Positions 30,141 to 42,600 of a DNA stretch of 64,000 nucleotides are shown here, piece by piece. The stretch comes from Panaeolus papilionaceus (lineage: Eukaryota > Basidiomycota > Agaricomycetes > Agaricales). A model generated the notes under the pieces. The model ran no database searches. It saw nothing but the letters and a program-made list of their open reading frames with translations, and had not been told where the DNA came from. Made by a program: the position numbers and the translations under genes. Numbering within the stretch: the first letter of the stretch is position 1; the number at the start of each line of letters is the position of its first letter. The stretch lies in the NCBI GenBank assembly GCA_015501605.1, contig JADNRZ010000010.1, forward strand, positions 1,116,001 to 1,180,000, in the 5' to 3' direction.

Positions 30141-33120
30141 ATGGCGTCCTCGAGCGATACAAGATCATCATCATCGCCACCATCGGCATTCCAAGGCTAT
30201 TCAAGGCAGGTACAGCGACGAACTGCGAGTTCCTACGAGACTAGACCCTACGAAAGACCCTTTGGTCATCGCAGGACTGCGTCTTCATCGACTCTTTCAT
30301 TTGGGAGGCATCTACCCTTTCAACGCTCTACAACCCCAACGGCGACCCCTCCTAGTATTACGGATCCCCGCTTTTCTCGCCTGTTTGCATCCCCTCTAGG
30401 CTCACCCTTCTTGACGACATCCGACTTGCCTTTTCAGAATGAACCTGAATCAATGGAGGTGGACGAGGAGGGTTCACAACAAAGACCTGCATCACCTACA
30501 CCCACTTCAGATTTCTCTATGATTGACGTCGAACCAGACGATATGGACGCTCCATTCATCCCTGGCGGATACCCCACACACCCTTCCAGATTTCGTAGCT
30601 CACATATGTCCACGCTCAACCTTAACCGGAGCAGGCATCTCGGACAAAGGGGCGGCAGCATAAGCTGGGCGGCCTTGCCTTCATTTTCTTCGAACCGTGA
30701 CCTGTCATCTCCTTCCCAGCACTCTCTGAGAAACTTGCTTCCGCGCTTATGGGACGTCCTTTCTTCCCCAGCACGGACGCCGTCTCAAACACACGTAAAT
30801 CAAATGGATTCTTCCTGGGATTCCTCTCCTACTTCTATGCCTCGTTGTCGTACTTCGCATCCCGCGCCTCCTGCTGATAGGCATTCGCCTCTTCCTCGGG
30901 GTCACGGAACAACCAAAGGGAAAGGGAAGAGCAAAACAACTGGGTTCTTCTCTGTGCTCAATTCCAGTCGAAACGACCTGAATCCCGACATTGACTACGC
31001 TGAGCTGTCTCCCCTTGATGGTGAAGAAGGCGAGTTGATTGACGAGGCGTGTTACATCGGCAATGGCATTTCCCAAGACCTCAACATTGGCATCGGTTCG
31101 TAATTTCTTCTTGAAGCTAAAATCGCCATCGCTCAATAGGTAATCCAATAGATATCCTTGTGAAGCTTCCCCCAGAGGTAGCTTTGCACGTTTTGACCCT
31201 CCTTTGTCCACCACCATATTCCAGTTCGAATTCACCAGGCACTTCTTACCTCAAAGAAAGCAGAGGGGATACCCAGGTAGCCCTACGGACTCTTCTCTCC
31301 TGTCGTTTGGTTTCTAGAAAGTGGCGTCAATTGGCCAACGACAATGGAGTTTGGAGAGCACTGTTTCTTTCGAAGTGGCCTGTGGATTTAAGGCGGTTAC
31401 TTGGTTCAATCCATACGCAAGATTTTCCAGCACAGAATGTACAGGCAGCCCTCGGCAAAACATGGGAAGTGGAACTCACCAACGTCGGGACTAAGGCGAA
31501 GAAAATACTAGGGCTTCCTGTTTCATGTGTTGATGCTCCCATAACTGCGGCACCTCTTCAACTGGATTGGCGGGTGCTTTTCCGAGAACGATTCGAATTG
31601 GATTTGCGATGGTCAAGTGCTGCGTTCACTCCCATTTACTCTAATCCTGAACACACGCAAAATCCGCCCGATACCCAACCAAAACAATCATTCCATCCAA
31701 TGATGAGCCATATCACAGGCCATACAGATAGGTAAGGTTTAATTTAATACGTGTATTCCTGGCAGCTGATCTTTCATTAGCGTTTATTGCCTCGAGTTTG
31801 ATTCACGACGTATTATCACTGGTTCTCGAGATCGCACCATTAAAGTATGGGGGCTTCGTTCTGGAAAGCTCCTGGGCACGTTTGTTGGAGCGCATGGTGG
31901 GAGTGTTCTCTGCCTGAAATTCGAAAAGGATTGGGATCGCGAATGGGACGACACTGAAGAAGAAGAAGAGGCCGCTGTTTCCGAGGAATCATCATCCTCC
32001 GGTGACGAGTCGTCGTCCTCTTCCGGTAAGGTTGAAGTGTCAAGAGTAGCAGAGGATGAGGGCCGTCGGCGACCTTTATCCACTTATTCTGGGCGAGCCA
32101 GGATGAAGCCTGGGTTTATGGTTAGCGGTAGCAGTGACTGCTCGGTTTGCGTCTGGGAGTTGGAGTTGGGAGAGTCATTAGAACCACTGCCCGACGACCT
32201 ATCAACCCTAGACGGACATAGTACCCCACCCATCAGCAACGACGACAGAGAGGTTACCGCCAGCGTGAAGGCTGTCCTTAAGGGCCACACTGGCGGTGTC
32301 TTGGATCTGAGGATGAATGATCAGTGGATTGTCAGCTGGTAAGTTGTTTTCCTCTTGACTACGTTCACTTTGTTGATCGTGTTTGAAATGTACAGTTCTA
32401 AAGACACCGTCATTCGCGTTTGGAATCGTAAGACTTTGAAACTACATCGCACTTTGCGAGGCCATGAGGGTCCCGTTAATGCTGTAGGTTTGCAAAGTGG
32501 CAAAGTCGTCAGTGCGAGTGGTGACGGCAAGATGATCCTGTGGGATATCAACAGTGGGGAGCGTTTGCATACTTTTGAGGGCCATGATCGTGGCCTTGCC
32601 TGTATCGAATTCAAGGTAATGTTCTATGCATCTGATAGAGGTATCGACGCTTACACACTTTGACAGCACAACCTTATCGTATCTGGTTCCAACGACTGCA
32701 AAATTAAAGTCTGGGACGCCATCTCAGGGGAATGTCTGATGACTCTCACCGGACACACAGCTCTTGTTCGAACTCTGGCGTTTGACCCGCGTTATAAACG
32801 CCTTGTCAGTGGCAGCTATGATCAGTCCATCAAGATGTGGGACCTTTCATCTACAGGTAGGTTGAGGGGTTTCACTTGAAATCGTTGATGAGTTCTGAAT
32901 GGCGTGTATTTTTAGGAACACTCATTCGTGAGTTTAAAGGGGCACACGCTAGTCATATTTTCGACGTCAAGTTTGATGTTTGTCGCATTGTCAGGTAAAT
33001 TTTCGCTGATGGATTCTGCTCGAAGTTCTGGGTTCTGACATTTTCTCTAGCACGTCGCACGACCGCAAAATTACTATCTTAGACTTCTCACAGGGCTTGA
33101 ACGCCACACCGTTCATCTAG
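30141..33120 (+). CDS. F-box/WD40 repeat protein, SCF ubiquitin-ligase adaptor (883 aa)
   Basis: Seven exons join in phase: 30141-31095, 31152-31731, 31781-32338, 32396-32615, 32667-32856, 32916-32994 and 33051-33120. The first 300 residues are disordered, Ser/Pro/Arg-rich and nuclear-looking. An F-box follows (LVKLPPEVALHVLTLL, later CRLVSRKWRQLANDNGVWRA). The C-terminal half carries a WD40 propeller: GSRDRTIKVWGLRSGKLLG, GSSDCSVCVWELELG, SKDTVIRVWNRKTLKLHRTL, SASGDGKMILWDINSGERLH, SGSNDCKIKVWDAISGECLM, SGSYDQSIKMWDLSSTG and HDRKITILDF. The order is that of Cdc4/Met30/Pop1-type adaptors. An acidic Ser/Glu-rich insert of about 50 residues splits the first two blades. The protein probably selects phosphorylated substrates; which one cannot be told. 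Confidence 0.93.
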
Positions 33121-33896
33121 CAGATTCTTTTTCTCTTGGTTCCAACTATCTTAACTTTTCTTCAGGACTTGTACAATATATTTTCTATCTGCATTCTTTC
33201 TTATAATTTTCAATTCATAGGGTCCAGGTTTTTCTCGCTTTCTCCATTGTTTTGCTCCTCCTCAGTCTTCAGTCCCTATTCAAATATTCATCGGTATCTC
33301 TGCATCGTATATTGTATTTCTTGTTGTCCTTGTTTGTGTTCTTTTTGGCATTGTACTACGTACTCCCCTCTCACAACAGACAGACATGTCTTCTGTTTGT
33401 ATTTTTATACATAAAATGGCGTAACACCTGTGGTTGTAAACCTGACAGCTATCCATTGACACGATGGCTCTTTCAGCCTGATGCATCTATGCGCACACCA
33501 TCCTGACTGTCGCAATTGCTGATCCTCCGTTGAAACCCTTAGGAGTCGTTCGGCGCCATGCGCAGTCTCCTGGCCTATCCACTGGAACCAGACAAAATCC
33601 GCGAAGGACAGGTACCACGTTATCTTCACTTTGGACGTTGATATTATAGATAGTGCGCGCAGTTGACTCCAAGGCTTCTTTTGCAAATAGTTGAGGTCCT
33701 TGTGTCAATCCGTATGACCCTGAGAGTGGTAATTGTTCCAACACTCGTAATTGCCTGTGAAGAGTAAGAATGCCATAAGCTTATCAGCTGCGATTCACCT
33801 TCCTTGTCTTCAGACTCTCACCTCGCAACTCCTACACTGCACGCAACCCTAGTTGCCATACCACATCTTCCCCAAAGCTATATACATACCAACACT
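33121..33896. other. Intergenic with an isolated coding-like minus frame
   Basis: The T-rich 3' flank of the F-box/WD40 gene runs to about 33420. The minus strand at 33487-33757 is open and reads like protein (see separate entry). The rightmost 100 nt are the leader of the NTF2-like gene. Confidence 0.5.
33487..33757 (-). CDS. Possible terminal exon of an unrecognised gene
   Basis: An open minus-strand frame of about 90 codons with good amino-acid composition: QLPLSGSYGLTQGPQLFAKE, then EDNVVPVLRGFCLVPVDRPG and KGFNGGSAIATVRMVCA before the stop. No in-frame ATG exists. A possible 3' splice acceptor (CTCTTCACAG) lies at about 33758, but upstream exons would have to overlap the NTF2-like leader on the other strand. 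It could be a gene remnant or a chance frame; no domain is recognised. Confidence 0.25.
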
Positions 33897-34295
33897 ATGC
33901 CAGCATCGGATGATATTCAATTCCGACCATTATTCGAACAATATATACAGGCTTTCAATCGAAGAGATCTGGACGCTACGATGGCTTTCCTTTCGTTCCC
34001 TTTGCGATTAAGACACGAAGGCAACAACATGGTACTTACATACGATCACCTCAAAATGGAGTATCAGTCCCATTGGGATGTCGAAAACTTCAAATCGGTC
34101 GAGATCAAGGAGATCGAAGAGCTTACAGCCCCGGAAAGGGGTGTCAAGGCCACCTTGCACGATCATGGGCAAAGCAAAATCGTGACAATTATCTATCATT
34201 ATGAGCAGGGAGCAGACGGAGAGTGGAAGCATTCGTTTCATGACATCACAGCGGTTGAGACGGTGAATTCGGACCCGCAAACCACCGTCGCGTAA
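33897..34295 (+). CDS. NTF2-like / SnoaL-fold small protein (132 aa)
   Basis: An intronless ORF of 132 residues from the ATG at 33897 (MPASDDIQFRPLFEQYIQAF); the frame is open further upstream but without a better start. The opening helix followed by NRRDLDATMAFLSFPLRLRH, then YDHLKMEYQSHWDVENFKSV and the final strand pair TIIYHYEQGADGEWKHSFHD are typical of the NTF2-like alpha+beta cone fold. That fold is used by small binding proteins and isomerase-type enzymes. No catalytic residues can be assigned. There is no signal peptide, so it is probably cytosolic. Confidence 0.7.
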   Translation: MPASDDIQFRPLFEQYIQAFNRRDLDATMAFLSFPLRLRHEGNNMVLTYDHLKMEYQSHWDVENFKSVEIKEIEELTAPERGVKATLHDHGQSKIVTIIYHYEQGADGEWKHSFHDITAVETVNSDPQTTVA

Positions 34296-35057
34296 ATATC
34301 CCGTACCCTTCCACTATCGAATGCGGCGGCGGCAGACATTCGGACTCACAGATCGTTTTCATGGCTCAAGTCATTTTCGTTGATACATCGTGGATTGTGT
34401 AGCTCATTCATTGCCATATTTGCGTCGAATTACTTCTGTATACGCTTAAAACATTTGACCAATGGTTCCTAGGTTTAAATTGTCCTAAACTTCGATGGTG
34501 TGAGATAATGTCCGACGACGGCATCCGTCCACTGCGTAAGATATTTTTGGTCTGCGCAAATCCTGAATCGCTGGATTGAGATTAATGCGGGATGCCAACG
34601 AAGAATATCTATGGTATGGTGCAAGTGCTTGACGGCATTGCGCTGCCCGTCCGAATATACATACGTACAGTGCCAGTGCCTTGATTGCTATCGAAATTAA
34701 AAGGGTTGCCTCGGGATGCTTACCAGGGTCTAGATTACCACGCCGAAATGGCAGACAACATAATTGACCTGTCGGTCGATTAGGAGAACGTGCAATGTGT
34801 TCGAAACGACAACTAGCTACTAAAGTGGTATTGTCAACTTTCGAGTTCTACGATGTATGTAATAGTAGAGTATGATCACCTATTAAGCTAATTATAGAAT
34901 GAAATACTAATATAAGTGAAAGGTCCGTTATGATGCGTGGTATGTTGGAATGGGGGTGTCTATTGAGAAACATGAGACGAAACAAGAGATGTATACCTTG
35001 AATGAAGGCGTCATCATCGATGAGTCTAGTGGTGGGATTTGTCAAACTTTTTCGTAA
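34296..35057. other. Convergent intergenic region
   Basis: Between the NTF2-like gene and the minus-strand helical orphan. Short frames only; nothing recognised. Confidence 0.6.
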
Positions 35058-36649
35058 TCAATAACTGGTGCCATCTTCTCTCTCCATGGCCAGAACATCG
35101 AGACCGGAAGCAAGAGGAGTATAGAGGGTGAGGCCCCCTTCCATATAGAAGCTAACCGCAGCAGGGGCGGTCTAACAAAAAGAAATGTTAGTGAATTGAC
35201 AGCAGCTAATTTGGGGATATTTTTACCGATGGTGAAGGTCCTGATTTACTCCAGTGGAATACCTCGCTGCAATCCGTTCGTAATCGGGACCAGATAGAAA
35301 GAAAGAGGCTCAGTGTCGATTGGCTGGCCATTAGATATTCAAGAAGAAACGATATTATCTGCGTGTGGGTATTGGCTAGATGATCGGTGCGAGATTGCCG
35401 AAGCTGTGACGAGTACTGCGCATGGGCAAGTTCACTTTGCTTAGCTGAAAGATAAAAAGTGGATCGTGGTCAGCCAAGATTATGGCCACGATGCGGGAGA
35501 AGGCACTGACCATCTAGCTGGGCGTACGCATGTCCAACGCTGGCAAGATTTCCATCTAATACCTGATTACAAAACGTATCAATATGGGATTGAAGGGCAC
35601 GTAACGACCGACCCTCACTATTTGTTTCCGCGATAGTTTCGAACGACCCCCAGTTCGACCGGATGATGCGACAAAACGCGAGGAGGCGAACGCGACGTAG
35701 ACTGCATCGGTGCTAGGTATTTGGAGTTCCTATCCCCAGAGTTAGTAAAGTCGGCAGAGGTTCGAAGAATTGAAACGTACTTGATGGAACAAACTGAAAT
35801 GATATCTCGTCAAAATCCAAAGGTAACCAACAATGTTTCGGGAATTTCTCACCTTTGCACACAGCTAGAGAGCTCGAAAACGCGCTGGGAAACGTCGTAC
35901 ATCTCCGATTGCCCACTCGGAGTGTACTTGCTTGCGACTTTGGAGAATTCTTTTAAGAACACCATGAAGTGAGACGCGACACTGAGAGACTGCTCGACTT
36001 GCGATCGCGTCAGGGTTGCATGCTCTGCAGATATCTGATGGGGTGGGCACGAAATAGTTAGCATCTTGAGAACTAATGAGATGCATCGCGTCCTACCGTC
36101 ATGTATGATTGCAAAACCTGTAATCCCTCATGGTGCTGAGCTCTCCCACTTCGTGGATCAAGATTTCGAGCTGCAAGAGGTAAAACCGCAGTATTGAACA
36201 CTGATTGTGAGGATGGTCTGGTCAATAACCTGCCGAGCCTGAGAAACACGAAAAAATACTCGCGTTTTAATCGCCCAGATATGACACCAGAATTAGTGCG
36301 CAATTGCCGTAGAATATTCGTGAGATCCTAGTAGGAATGTGGTGTGTCAGACAATGTCAATGTGTAGATGAATTAGGAGGTCCGCAGCTGTAGTGGCCAT
36401 GGCCCATATGCTACACCTCCTCTCACGCACCTTTCTGAGAGCATCCCATCGCGGCTTGAAAGGTGGGTGAAGTCGTAGTAGGTCGATTGTATGCATTTGC
36501 TTCGAGATTGCGTCGAATTTCTCGAGCATATTGCCCATCACCTGGTGTAGTTTGCTGCAGGCATCGTTGATATCATCGAAAACGTCATTGTCGTTGAGAG
36601 TCCTGGCGACGTCAAAATAGGTGGGTGGTCGTGGTTTGGAAGAGTGCAT
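35058..36649 (-). CDS. Unrecognised multi-exon helical protein
   Basis: A minus-strand gene rebuilt from small exons with consistent phase. The ATG at 36649 gives MHSSKPRPPTYFDVARTLND and a helical stretch, CSKLHQVMGNMLEKFDAISK. It then jumps by a GTGCGT intron to DLTNILRQLRTNSGVISGRL and GRAQHHEGLQVLQSYMT. Next are ISAEHATLTRSQVEQSLSVA and KYTPSGQSEMYDVSQRVFEL, a tiny exon (SLFHQ), then HRCSLRRVRLLAFCRIIRSN, ETNSEGRSLRALQSHIDTFC, AKQSELAHAQYSSQLRQSRT and SQSTLSLFLSIWSRLRTDCS. The C-terminus is TAPAAVSFYMEGGLTLYTPL ending GTSY at a TGA at 35058. The product is all-helical, roughly 400-450 residues, with no membrane segment or signal peptide. I recognise no family. Confidence 0.65.
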
Positions 36650-38166
36650 GTCGAGAGCAAGTGGGTTACAAAATTTTGTGGATTCATAAGGTCTACTTAT
36701 AATTCCCGGTGCAGTAGGTAAATACAAAAGCGGTCAAAGGGCCAAGCTAGGATCTTGGCCATTCCCATTGGGATGTTGCCTTCCGAACCGCTCAAAATGA
36801 GCACTCGAGGGGCTGTGTTCATCAATTTCCGCAACCATCAGATCTTATCGAGTACCCATTCCGTTAGTCGATTCGGATAGAAACTTGGAACATGGCGAGC
36901 GCTAAACACAACTAAAGCTGTCGTACTTGAGCCCGAAGAAGCACGGTGTGTCAAGTTTTTCGTGTTAGGCGGGTAATGGACGTTGTCGGATCACGATCAT
37001 AGAAGAGGAAGCATTGGGGTAAACATCTGACTCGTTCGTACTTAGCTGTTGCTGACACCATTACGCTCACGGTCTGTTGACTGGCACAATGGCTGTAAAG
37101 GGATGTGTATTTCCCATCCTGTCCGTCACGAACTTGAATGTGGACTTTTTGGCACCCGACAGAAGCCGATACCATGTGCGCATAGAATGGATATCCATCT
37201 ATCCAACATATTAGGATTGCGAGATTAGTTTAGATATCAAACACGAGGCAGATCCATCCAAAAATGCCAGAATTCATCAGTCTTTATGAGACGCACATAG
37301 GCCGACTATGTCGCATTCGAGTGCATTCAGGGGCCGCCCAAGTCATTACGGAGATCGTCATGGGTTGTATTTGCAGTGCCTGTTGACAATGACTCGAAAA
37401 CCTCAGTCTGATGTCAAATGAGGTCTTGCGGATTATTAATGCTAACATGCGTTAAGCTCAAAAGAGGGACTGGCAATTGTGGAGTCTCCATCGACGTTGA
37501 AGGGAAACTTGCTCGTATTGGTCGGAGGAATCATGGATAAAATTAAATGAAGTAATGGTTGTTGAGCATGCATTCCGATCAAAATGCCCGTGTTCCGTTG
37601 AAGTTACAAGCACAGCGATGTGTATTTTTGGAGTTAAAAATGATCATCTTTGTGCTTAATGTCTAGGCAATTGTCAGTTAGCTTCCATATGTAACTGGTC
37701 GAACTGTCGGTTCCTAGGCATTCTTCACGACTTGGTCCAGGGGATAAAACTGTTGGGTTGCATCCCATTGTAGCTGTACCATCGTTGTTGTTGAACGGAT
37801 GACACAGATCCGTAATGGACTTGATAAGCCGGGGTACATAACGAGCAGTGTAGGCATCCAGGGAGAACTATTAGGATCACGGAACGGACGAATAACGTGT
37901 TTCATTACAGTTCAACGGCACTGACACGGCGTCTAGGTCTGGCAATGATCATCATACCTGAACCTTTGAAGGCCTACTTACACCGCTCGGGGGGCAAAGG
38001 GGTGAGCGGTGATTCGAGGTATTGATCTGTGTTGGTGACTCGGGATGAAGACCAAATGGTGAGGGTATAATGGTGTTTGTGTTCAGCAGCCTAAAGGAAG
38101 TCTGAAAAGGGAGCTGCGGTCAAAAGAAAGGAGCATAGGGAAATTTCGGAACAGGTACTTGATGTG
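36650..38166. other. Gene-poor interval with short ATG frames
   Basis: Two short minus-strand ATG frames are present: 37175-36951 (74 codons, MVSASVGCQKVHIQVRDGQD) and 37905-37714 (63 codons, MKHVIRPFRDPNSSPWMPTL). Neither has a recognisable domain, a promoter element or splice continuity; I treat them as unproven. The remainder is the promoter of the helical orphan and the 3' flank of the phosphatase. Confidence 0.5.
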
Positions 38167-39317
38167 TCAGGAGGCGAAAGAAAACACCAAAACTGTAATA
38201 TCATCTGCAGGAGTGTGTTTTCTTTGTACTTCTTGGATAAGGTGGCTGGCAAGATTGATCAAATCAGCCTGCGCCCCCGCGATGACTGTGTTCAGAGCAT
38301 CTTCGCTGGAAATCAAATCCCAAAGGCCATCAGTGGCCAGTATAAGGATATCAGTTGACCCAAGAGCCTGGGATCCAACTTTGGGGCACGCAGTAAGGTA
38401 AGGAGGCGTTTTATAACCATAAAACAACGCGGCATATGCCTCCTTCATGGGTATCTTTCCTGGTCGTTCTACACGCGAGATGGCATCAATATACCCTCTA
38501 TGCACTTCAATACCATGAATCTTCTTTGGGAGTTTGTAATAGCCGTCTCCGAAGCCTGTGTATACAGAATTTTAAAGTCAGCATCTTGAGGTGCGGTAAT
38601 GATTGGACGATTCCGTACCACGGGTGGACCTCAGCCTTCCGAATAAACGTTCGCCTACGAATATGTGTTCTTCGTTTGGATGTTCTTCAGAGATGCGCTT
38701 TTGTTCCTCCACTGTTCCTACATTGAGGTCTTTAGTTTCAAACAGATTAGACCCATCTCGACTGCGTTCAGGCGATCCCGCTACGAGCCTACAGTCTCCT
38801 GCATTTGCCCAAGTTGCCACACGATTCAGGAGATTGATGTCCATCACCAAGGCAGTGCTACCCGACAGTATCAGACGGGCATTTTGGGCCCAGTTGGCGG
38901 ACTTTTTGTGAAAAATTGAATTATCTTTCTTGAAAGCGTCCAAAATTTCTTTATCAACATTTTCAAAAACACCGGATGCATTACTTGGCTGGTCCAGGAG
39001 GAGTCGCTGGGGAAGAATTTGGCTTATATGGTCCGCTGTTTCTGAACCGCCATGTCCTGTAAAAAGATTAATTATTGTTGGTCGGTCATTTTGAAATCTT
39101 GGAGCACGATGTCGAGTAGCGCACCATCATAAACACCTAAAATTAAGCGATTCTGGTCCGCGTCAAAATGAACAGAATACCTATCTTCTATTGGTCGATC
39201 GGTGGGCTGTAATTGTGCACAATGTATTATGACGCCCGGTGGTGTATCTATATTCGGTGTTGAAATTTGACCGACATGAAGAGCTGTATTTGAAGGATAT
39301 TCGTAAAATTGTGCCAT
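38167..39317 (-). CDS. PP2C-type protein phosphatase, pyruvate-dehydrogenase-phosphatase-like
   Basis: Metal-dependent Ser/Thr phosphatase. Three exons: 39317-39125, 39056 to about 38613, and about 38556 to 38167, for roughly 340 residues. PP2C motifs in order are EDRYSVHFD, VYDGHGG (formed across the first intron), WANAGDCRLV, LILATDGLWDLISSEDAL and PADDITVLVF, giving all metal-binding Asp residues. GDCRL instead of GDSRA, the ERLFGRLRSTRGFGDGYYKL segment and the insert with TPPYLTACP are typical of the PDP/Ptc5-Ptc6 branch, which dephosphorylates pyruvate dehydrogenase in mitochondria. The N-terminus (MAQFYEYPSNTALHVGQIST) is short and not an obvious mitochondrial presequence, so location is uncertain. 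The gene is divergent from Scc3 with about 355 nt between the starts. Confidence 0.9.
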
Positions 39318-39671
39318 GCTGTAGAAATGAAGATGATAGATAGATGTCTTTCTGGGCGCGCCTGGTCTGACAACTGTGAGCTTCGGAGATTAAAGTGCTC
39401 ACTTGTCCGAATTGGTGTCTTCAATGGGCGTCATTCGATGAGCCTCATGGCCATGAAATTTTAACACTGCAATGATCACCAAAATTCCAGATAATTCTCA
39501 AAAAATCATGATGGGCATTGTTAAAAAGTATTTGGGGCCATCATCGTGGTCAACAATGAGCTCAAGTTGTGGTTTGTTTATCATCAACACCCGAAAATGG
39601 GAACAACGGTGACCTCGTGCACCTTGTTTCACTGACATCAACGCGACGCGACTTGTCACATTCACTCATCC
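39318..39671. promoter_or_regulatory. Bidirectional promoter between PP2C and Scc3
   Basis: Only 354 nt separate the two divergent ATGs. No TATA box is clear for either. The right end carries the CGCG repeats listed separately. Confidence 0.6.
39641..39652. promoter_or_regulatory. Tandem CGCG-core repeats before Scc3
   Basis: ACGCGACGCGAC ending 20 nt before the Scc3 ATG. Read on the other strand it is GTCGCGTCGCGT, the same repeat found before MCM4. A candidate MBF-type G1/S element. Confidence 0.55.
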
Positions 39672-42600
39672 ATGTCCGAGCCTCAGACGAGCTCACCTGC
39701 CCCAAGGCGCTCTCAGAGAGACAAGAAGACAGTAAAACCTTTCAATTCAGGTACTTTTATGTTTACTGATCGCAGATTTAAAATACTGAACTTATCGTGA
39801 ACTAGCTGCAAACACACCGGCCACACGGAAACGTAAGCGTCAGGAGACTGACGCGGAACAGGACGCGAATGCGGAAACAGAACGAGAGCCAGATAACAAT
39901 GCTATGAGCGAGGAGGAAAATGATGCGGATGAAGAGGGAGATGGGTATGAAGCACCAAAATCTAAATCCACTGCAGCGGCGCGAAAAACCAAATCCAAGG
40001 GTTCGCCAAAGTCGAAGGGTGCGCCTGCAGCCAGGAAGCCTCGTACCGAGAAAACTACAGTCACAAAGGTGCCTAAACCTACGGCGCGTAAAGGAAGAAG
40101 AGTCAAAGAAGGTGAAGATAACTACGATGCGGAGCAGGTCGCGAAAGATACCAAAATTTCTGCGGACAATCCGCTATTCAGTGAGTACAAATTGTTGCTC
40201 AACGCGTAAATGCTCCAATTATGTTGTACAGATGCCATTATGAACCCCTCATATGCACTTCAATCCAGCGCTGAAGATTTCCTCACATCTCTTCAGCAAA
40301 CACCAGGCCATGCGCTTGCTGAGCTTATCAACCTCGTTCTGCGCTCTTGTGGGTGCAATGACTCTGTTGATGCAGACCAAGCAGTCGATTTTGACGGAAT
40401 CGTTAGCACTCTTGATGACTTTACGGAATCATTGAAACAGGTAAGCTTCTACGAGCTTCCACTTGTGGTGCAACTCGACCTCTGATATGACTCGGATGAC
40501 CACAGGAAAATTCGCCTGTATACCCCCTTACTTCCAAGCTTCCCGTATTCAAACGCTTCAGAAGATCCCTCTCCGAATGGATAGAACGACTTATAATTTC
40601 ATCTTCCGATCTAGGGGCCCTGTATTCGAGTGAAATGATGGAAACTCTTCAACAATGGGTTGTCTCTATGTCTTCATCCCAAATCAGAAGCTTCCGCCAT
40701 ACGGCGACTGTAATTGCCCTGGAAGCTGAAACTGCGCTTTGTGATGTCGCTGCCTCCGTCCATAAAGAAGCCGAGGTCTTAGCACGTCAACAGGAAGGCG
40801 AGAAGAAGCGCAAGGGCCCGAAGAACACAAACACAAGGTTGAAGGAACTTGAGTCGAAGGCCAAAGAAGTCGAAAAGAGGAAATCGACTCTCCTTGGATT
40901 CATCAAGGAATTCGTAGACGGGTGAGCAGCACTTTGAGCGAATTTTAGGGGTATTCATATTAATGTGACCTTTTAGTGTGTTTGTCCATCGTTTCCGCGA
41001 TCTCGATCCCAATATTAGAGCGGAGTGTGTGCGTGCACTGGGACTCTGGCTGAAAAAGTACCCAGAACACTTCTTGGATGCTCACTATCTGCGATATGTG
41101 GGTTGGGTTTTGTCCGATTCCAACAACCACGTTCGTTTGGAGGCTATCAAAGCGCTTTCTGGTGTCTACGACCAAACGCTTTACCTTGGATCTCTCAACC
41201 ACTTCACCGAACGATTCAAGCCAAGATTGCTTGAAATGGCAACATCTGATACTGACCTCGCCATCCGAGTTGCAGTTATCCAGGTTTTGGGTGCCATTGA
41301 GAACCATACCCCTCTGGCAGACGAGGAGCAAGAAAAACTATGTCTATTGCTATTCGATGAAGAGCCTAGGGTGCGCAGGGCAGTCAGCTCATTTGTCCAT
41401 GCCGTGTGGGAGGAAGCTGTTTCAGAGCAAATTAGTGCGCAACACAAGCCAACAGATCAAGATAAAGATAGAATCGGGATGAAGGTATTGGCATCACTTC
41501 TTGTGAAGTGGTGCAAAGCACTGGATTCACTTGCTGGTGATGCAGATGAATCTGAAAGCGGCGACAACCAGGTCAACGGCACTAGCAGCACATCCAAGCG
41601 ACGAAAGGAGGTCCTAGCTCTCGTCAAACCGGGTTCCGGAAGCCGCATAGCTCTTGCCGTCGAGGCACTGTGGGATGAGGTTGACTCGGTCAAGAATTGG
41701 GAGGGTATACTTGACCTTTTGTTGTTGGATCATTCTGCCACGGACGAAGATGGACAGCTGGAGGCGACTCTGAGACCCCGTGCGCGTGCCAACGGAAAGA
41801 AGGTTGCCAATGAATTGTCTGTTGACAAAGCCTGGAGATTGGAGGAGAATGAGGAGACTACTCTCCTCGAGGTCCTTGTTGTTTCTTTGAGGGAAGCAAA
41901 GGAGGATTCAACTGGAGGAAAGAAGGTACGGTCGATTTCTTATCATCGTAAAATTCTTATTGACGGCTTGATTAGGGCGAGGAGGAAAATACTTCCAATG
42001 ATATCACTCGAGCTCTCATCAAAGCTCTACCCCGCTTGTTCATCAAGCACCAGACAGACACTAATCGCATCGCCGATATTTTGATTTTACCAACACTTAT
42101 GAACCTCGACCTTTACTTGGAGATGCGCATGATTGCTGTAAGTTCTATGTTGATGAATATATGCGTGTGGTTTTCTAATAAATAGCTCAGGCTTACACTA
42201 GCCTCTGGGACGACGTAATCAAACAATTTACCACCCATTCCTCTGCAAAAGTCCTCTCGCACTCCATGTCTGCTATCTTGCATTTTATGGACGCGACAAG
42301 TTTGTCTAATGCCAATGCCACGAAGATATCGGAGTTGGAGGATGAGCTAAGTACACAACTTCGGGATATCATAGCTGGTCGGGACGAAATTGAAATTACT
42401 TCGTTCTCCGAGGATGAAGTGATTTCGCTCGTTGCCTGGTGTACTCGACTTGCCATTTTGGCGGGCACCAGAAACATGACCAAGTGGATTGAGGACGACG
42501 AGGGTGGAAAGCAAAGCAGCGCCTGGGATATCTTGAACGCCCTGGTAGAGAGGGGTCGGTTGGGTTATAAGGACGAAGAAACAGTAAGTTCTTTGAAGCA

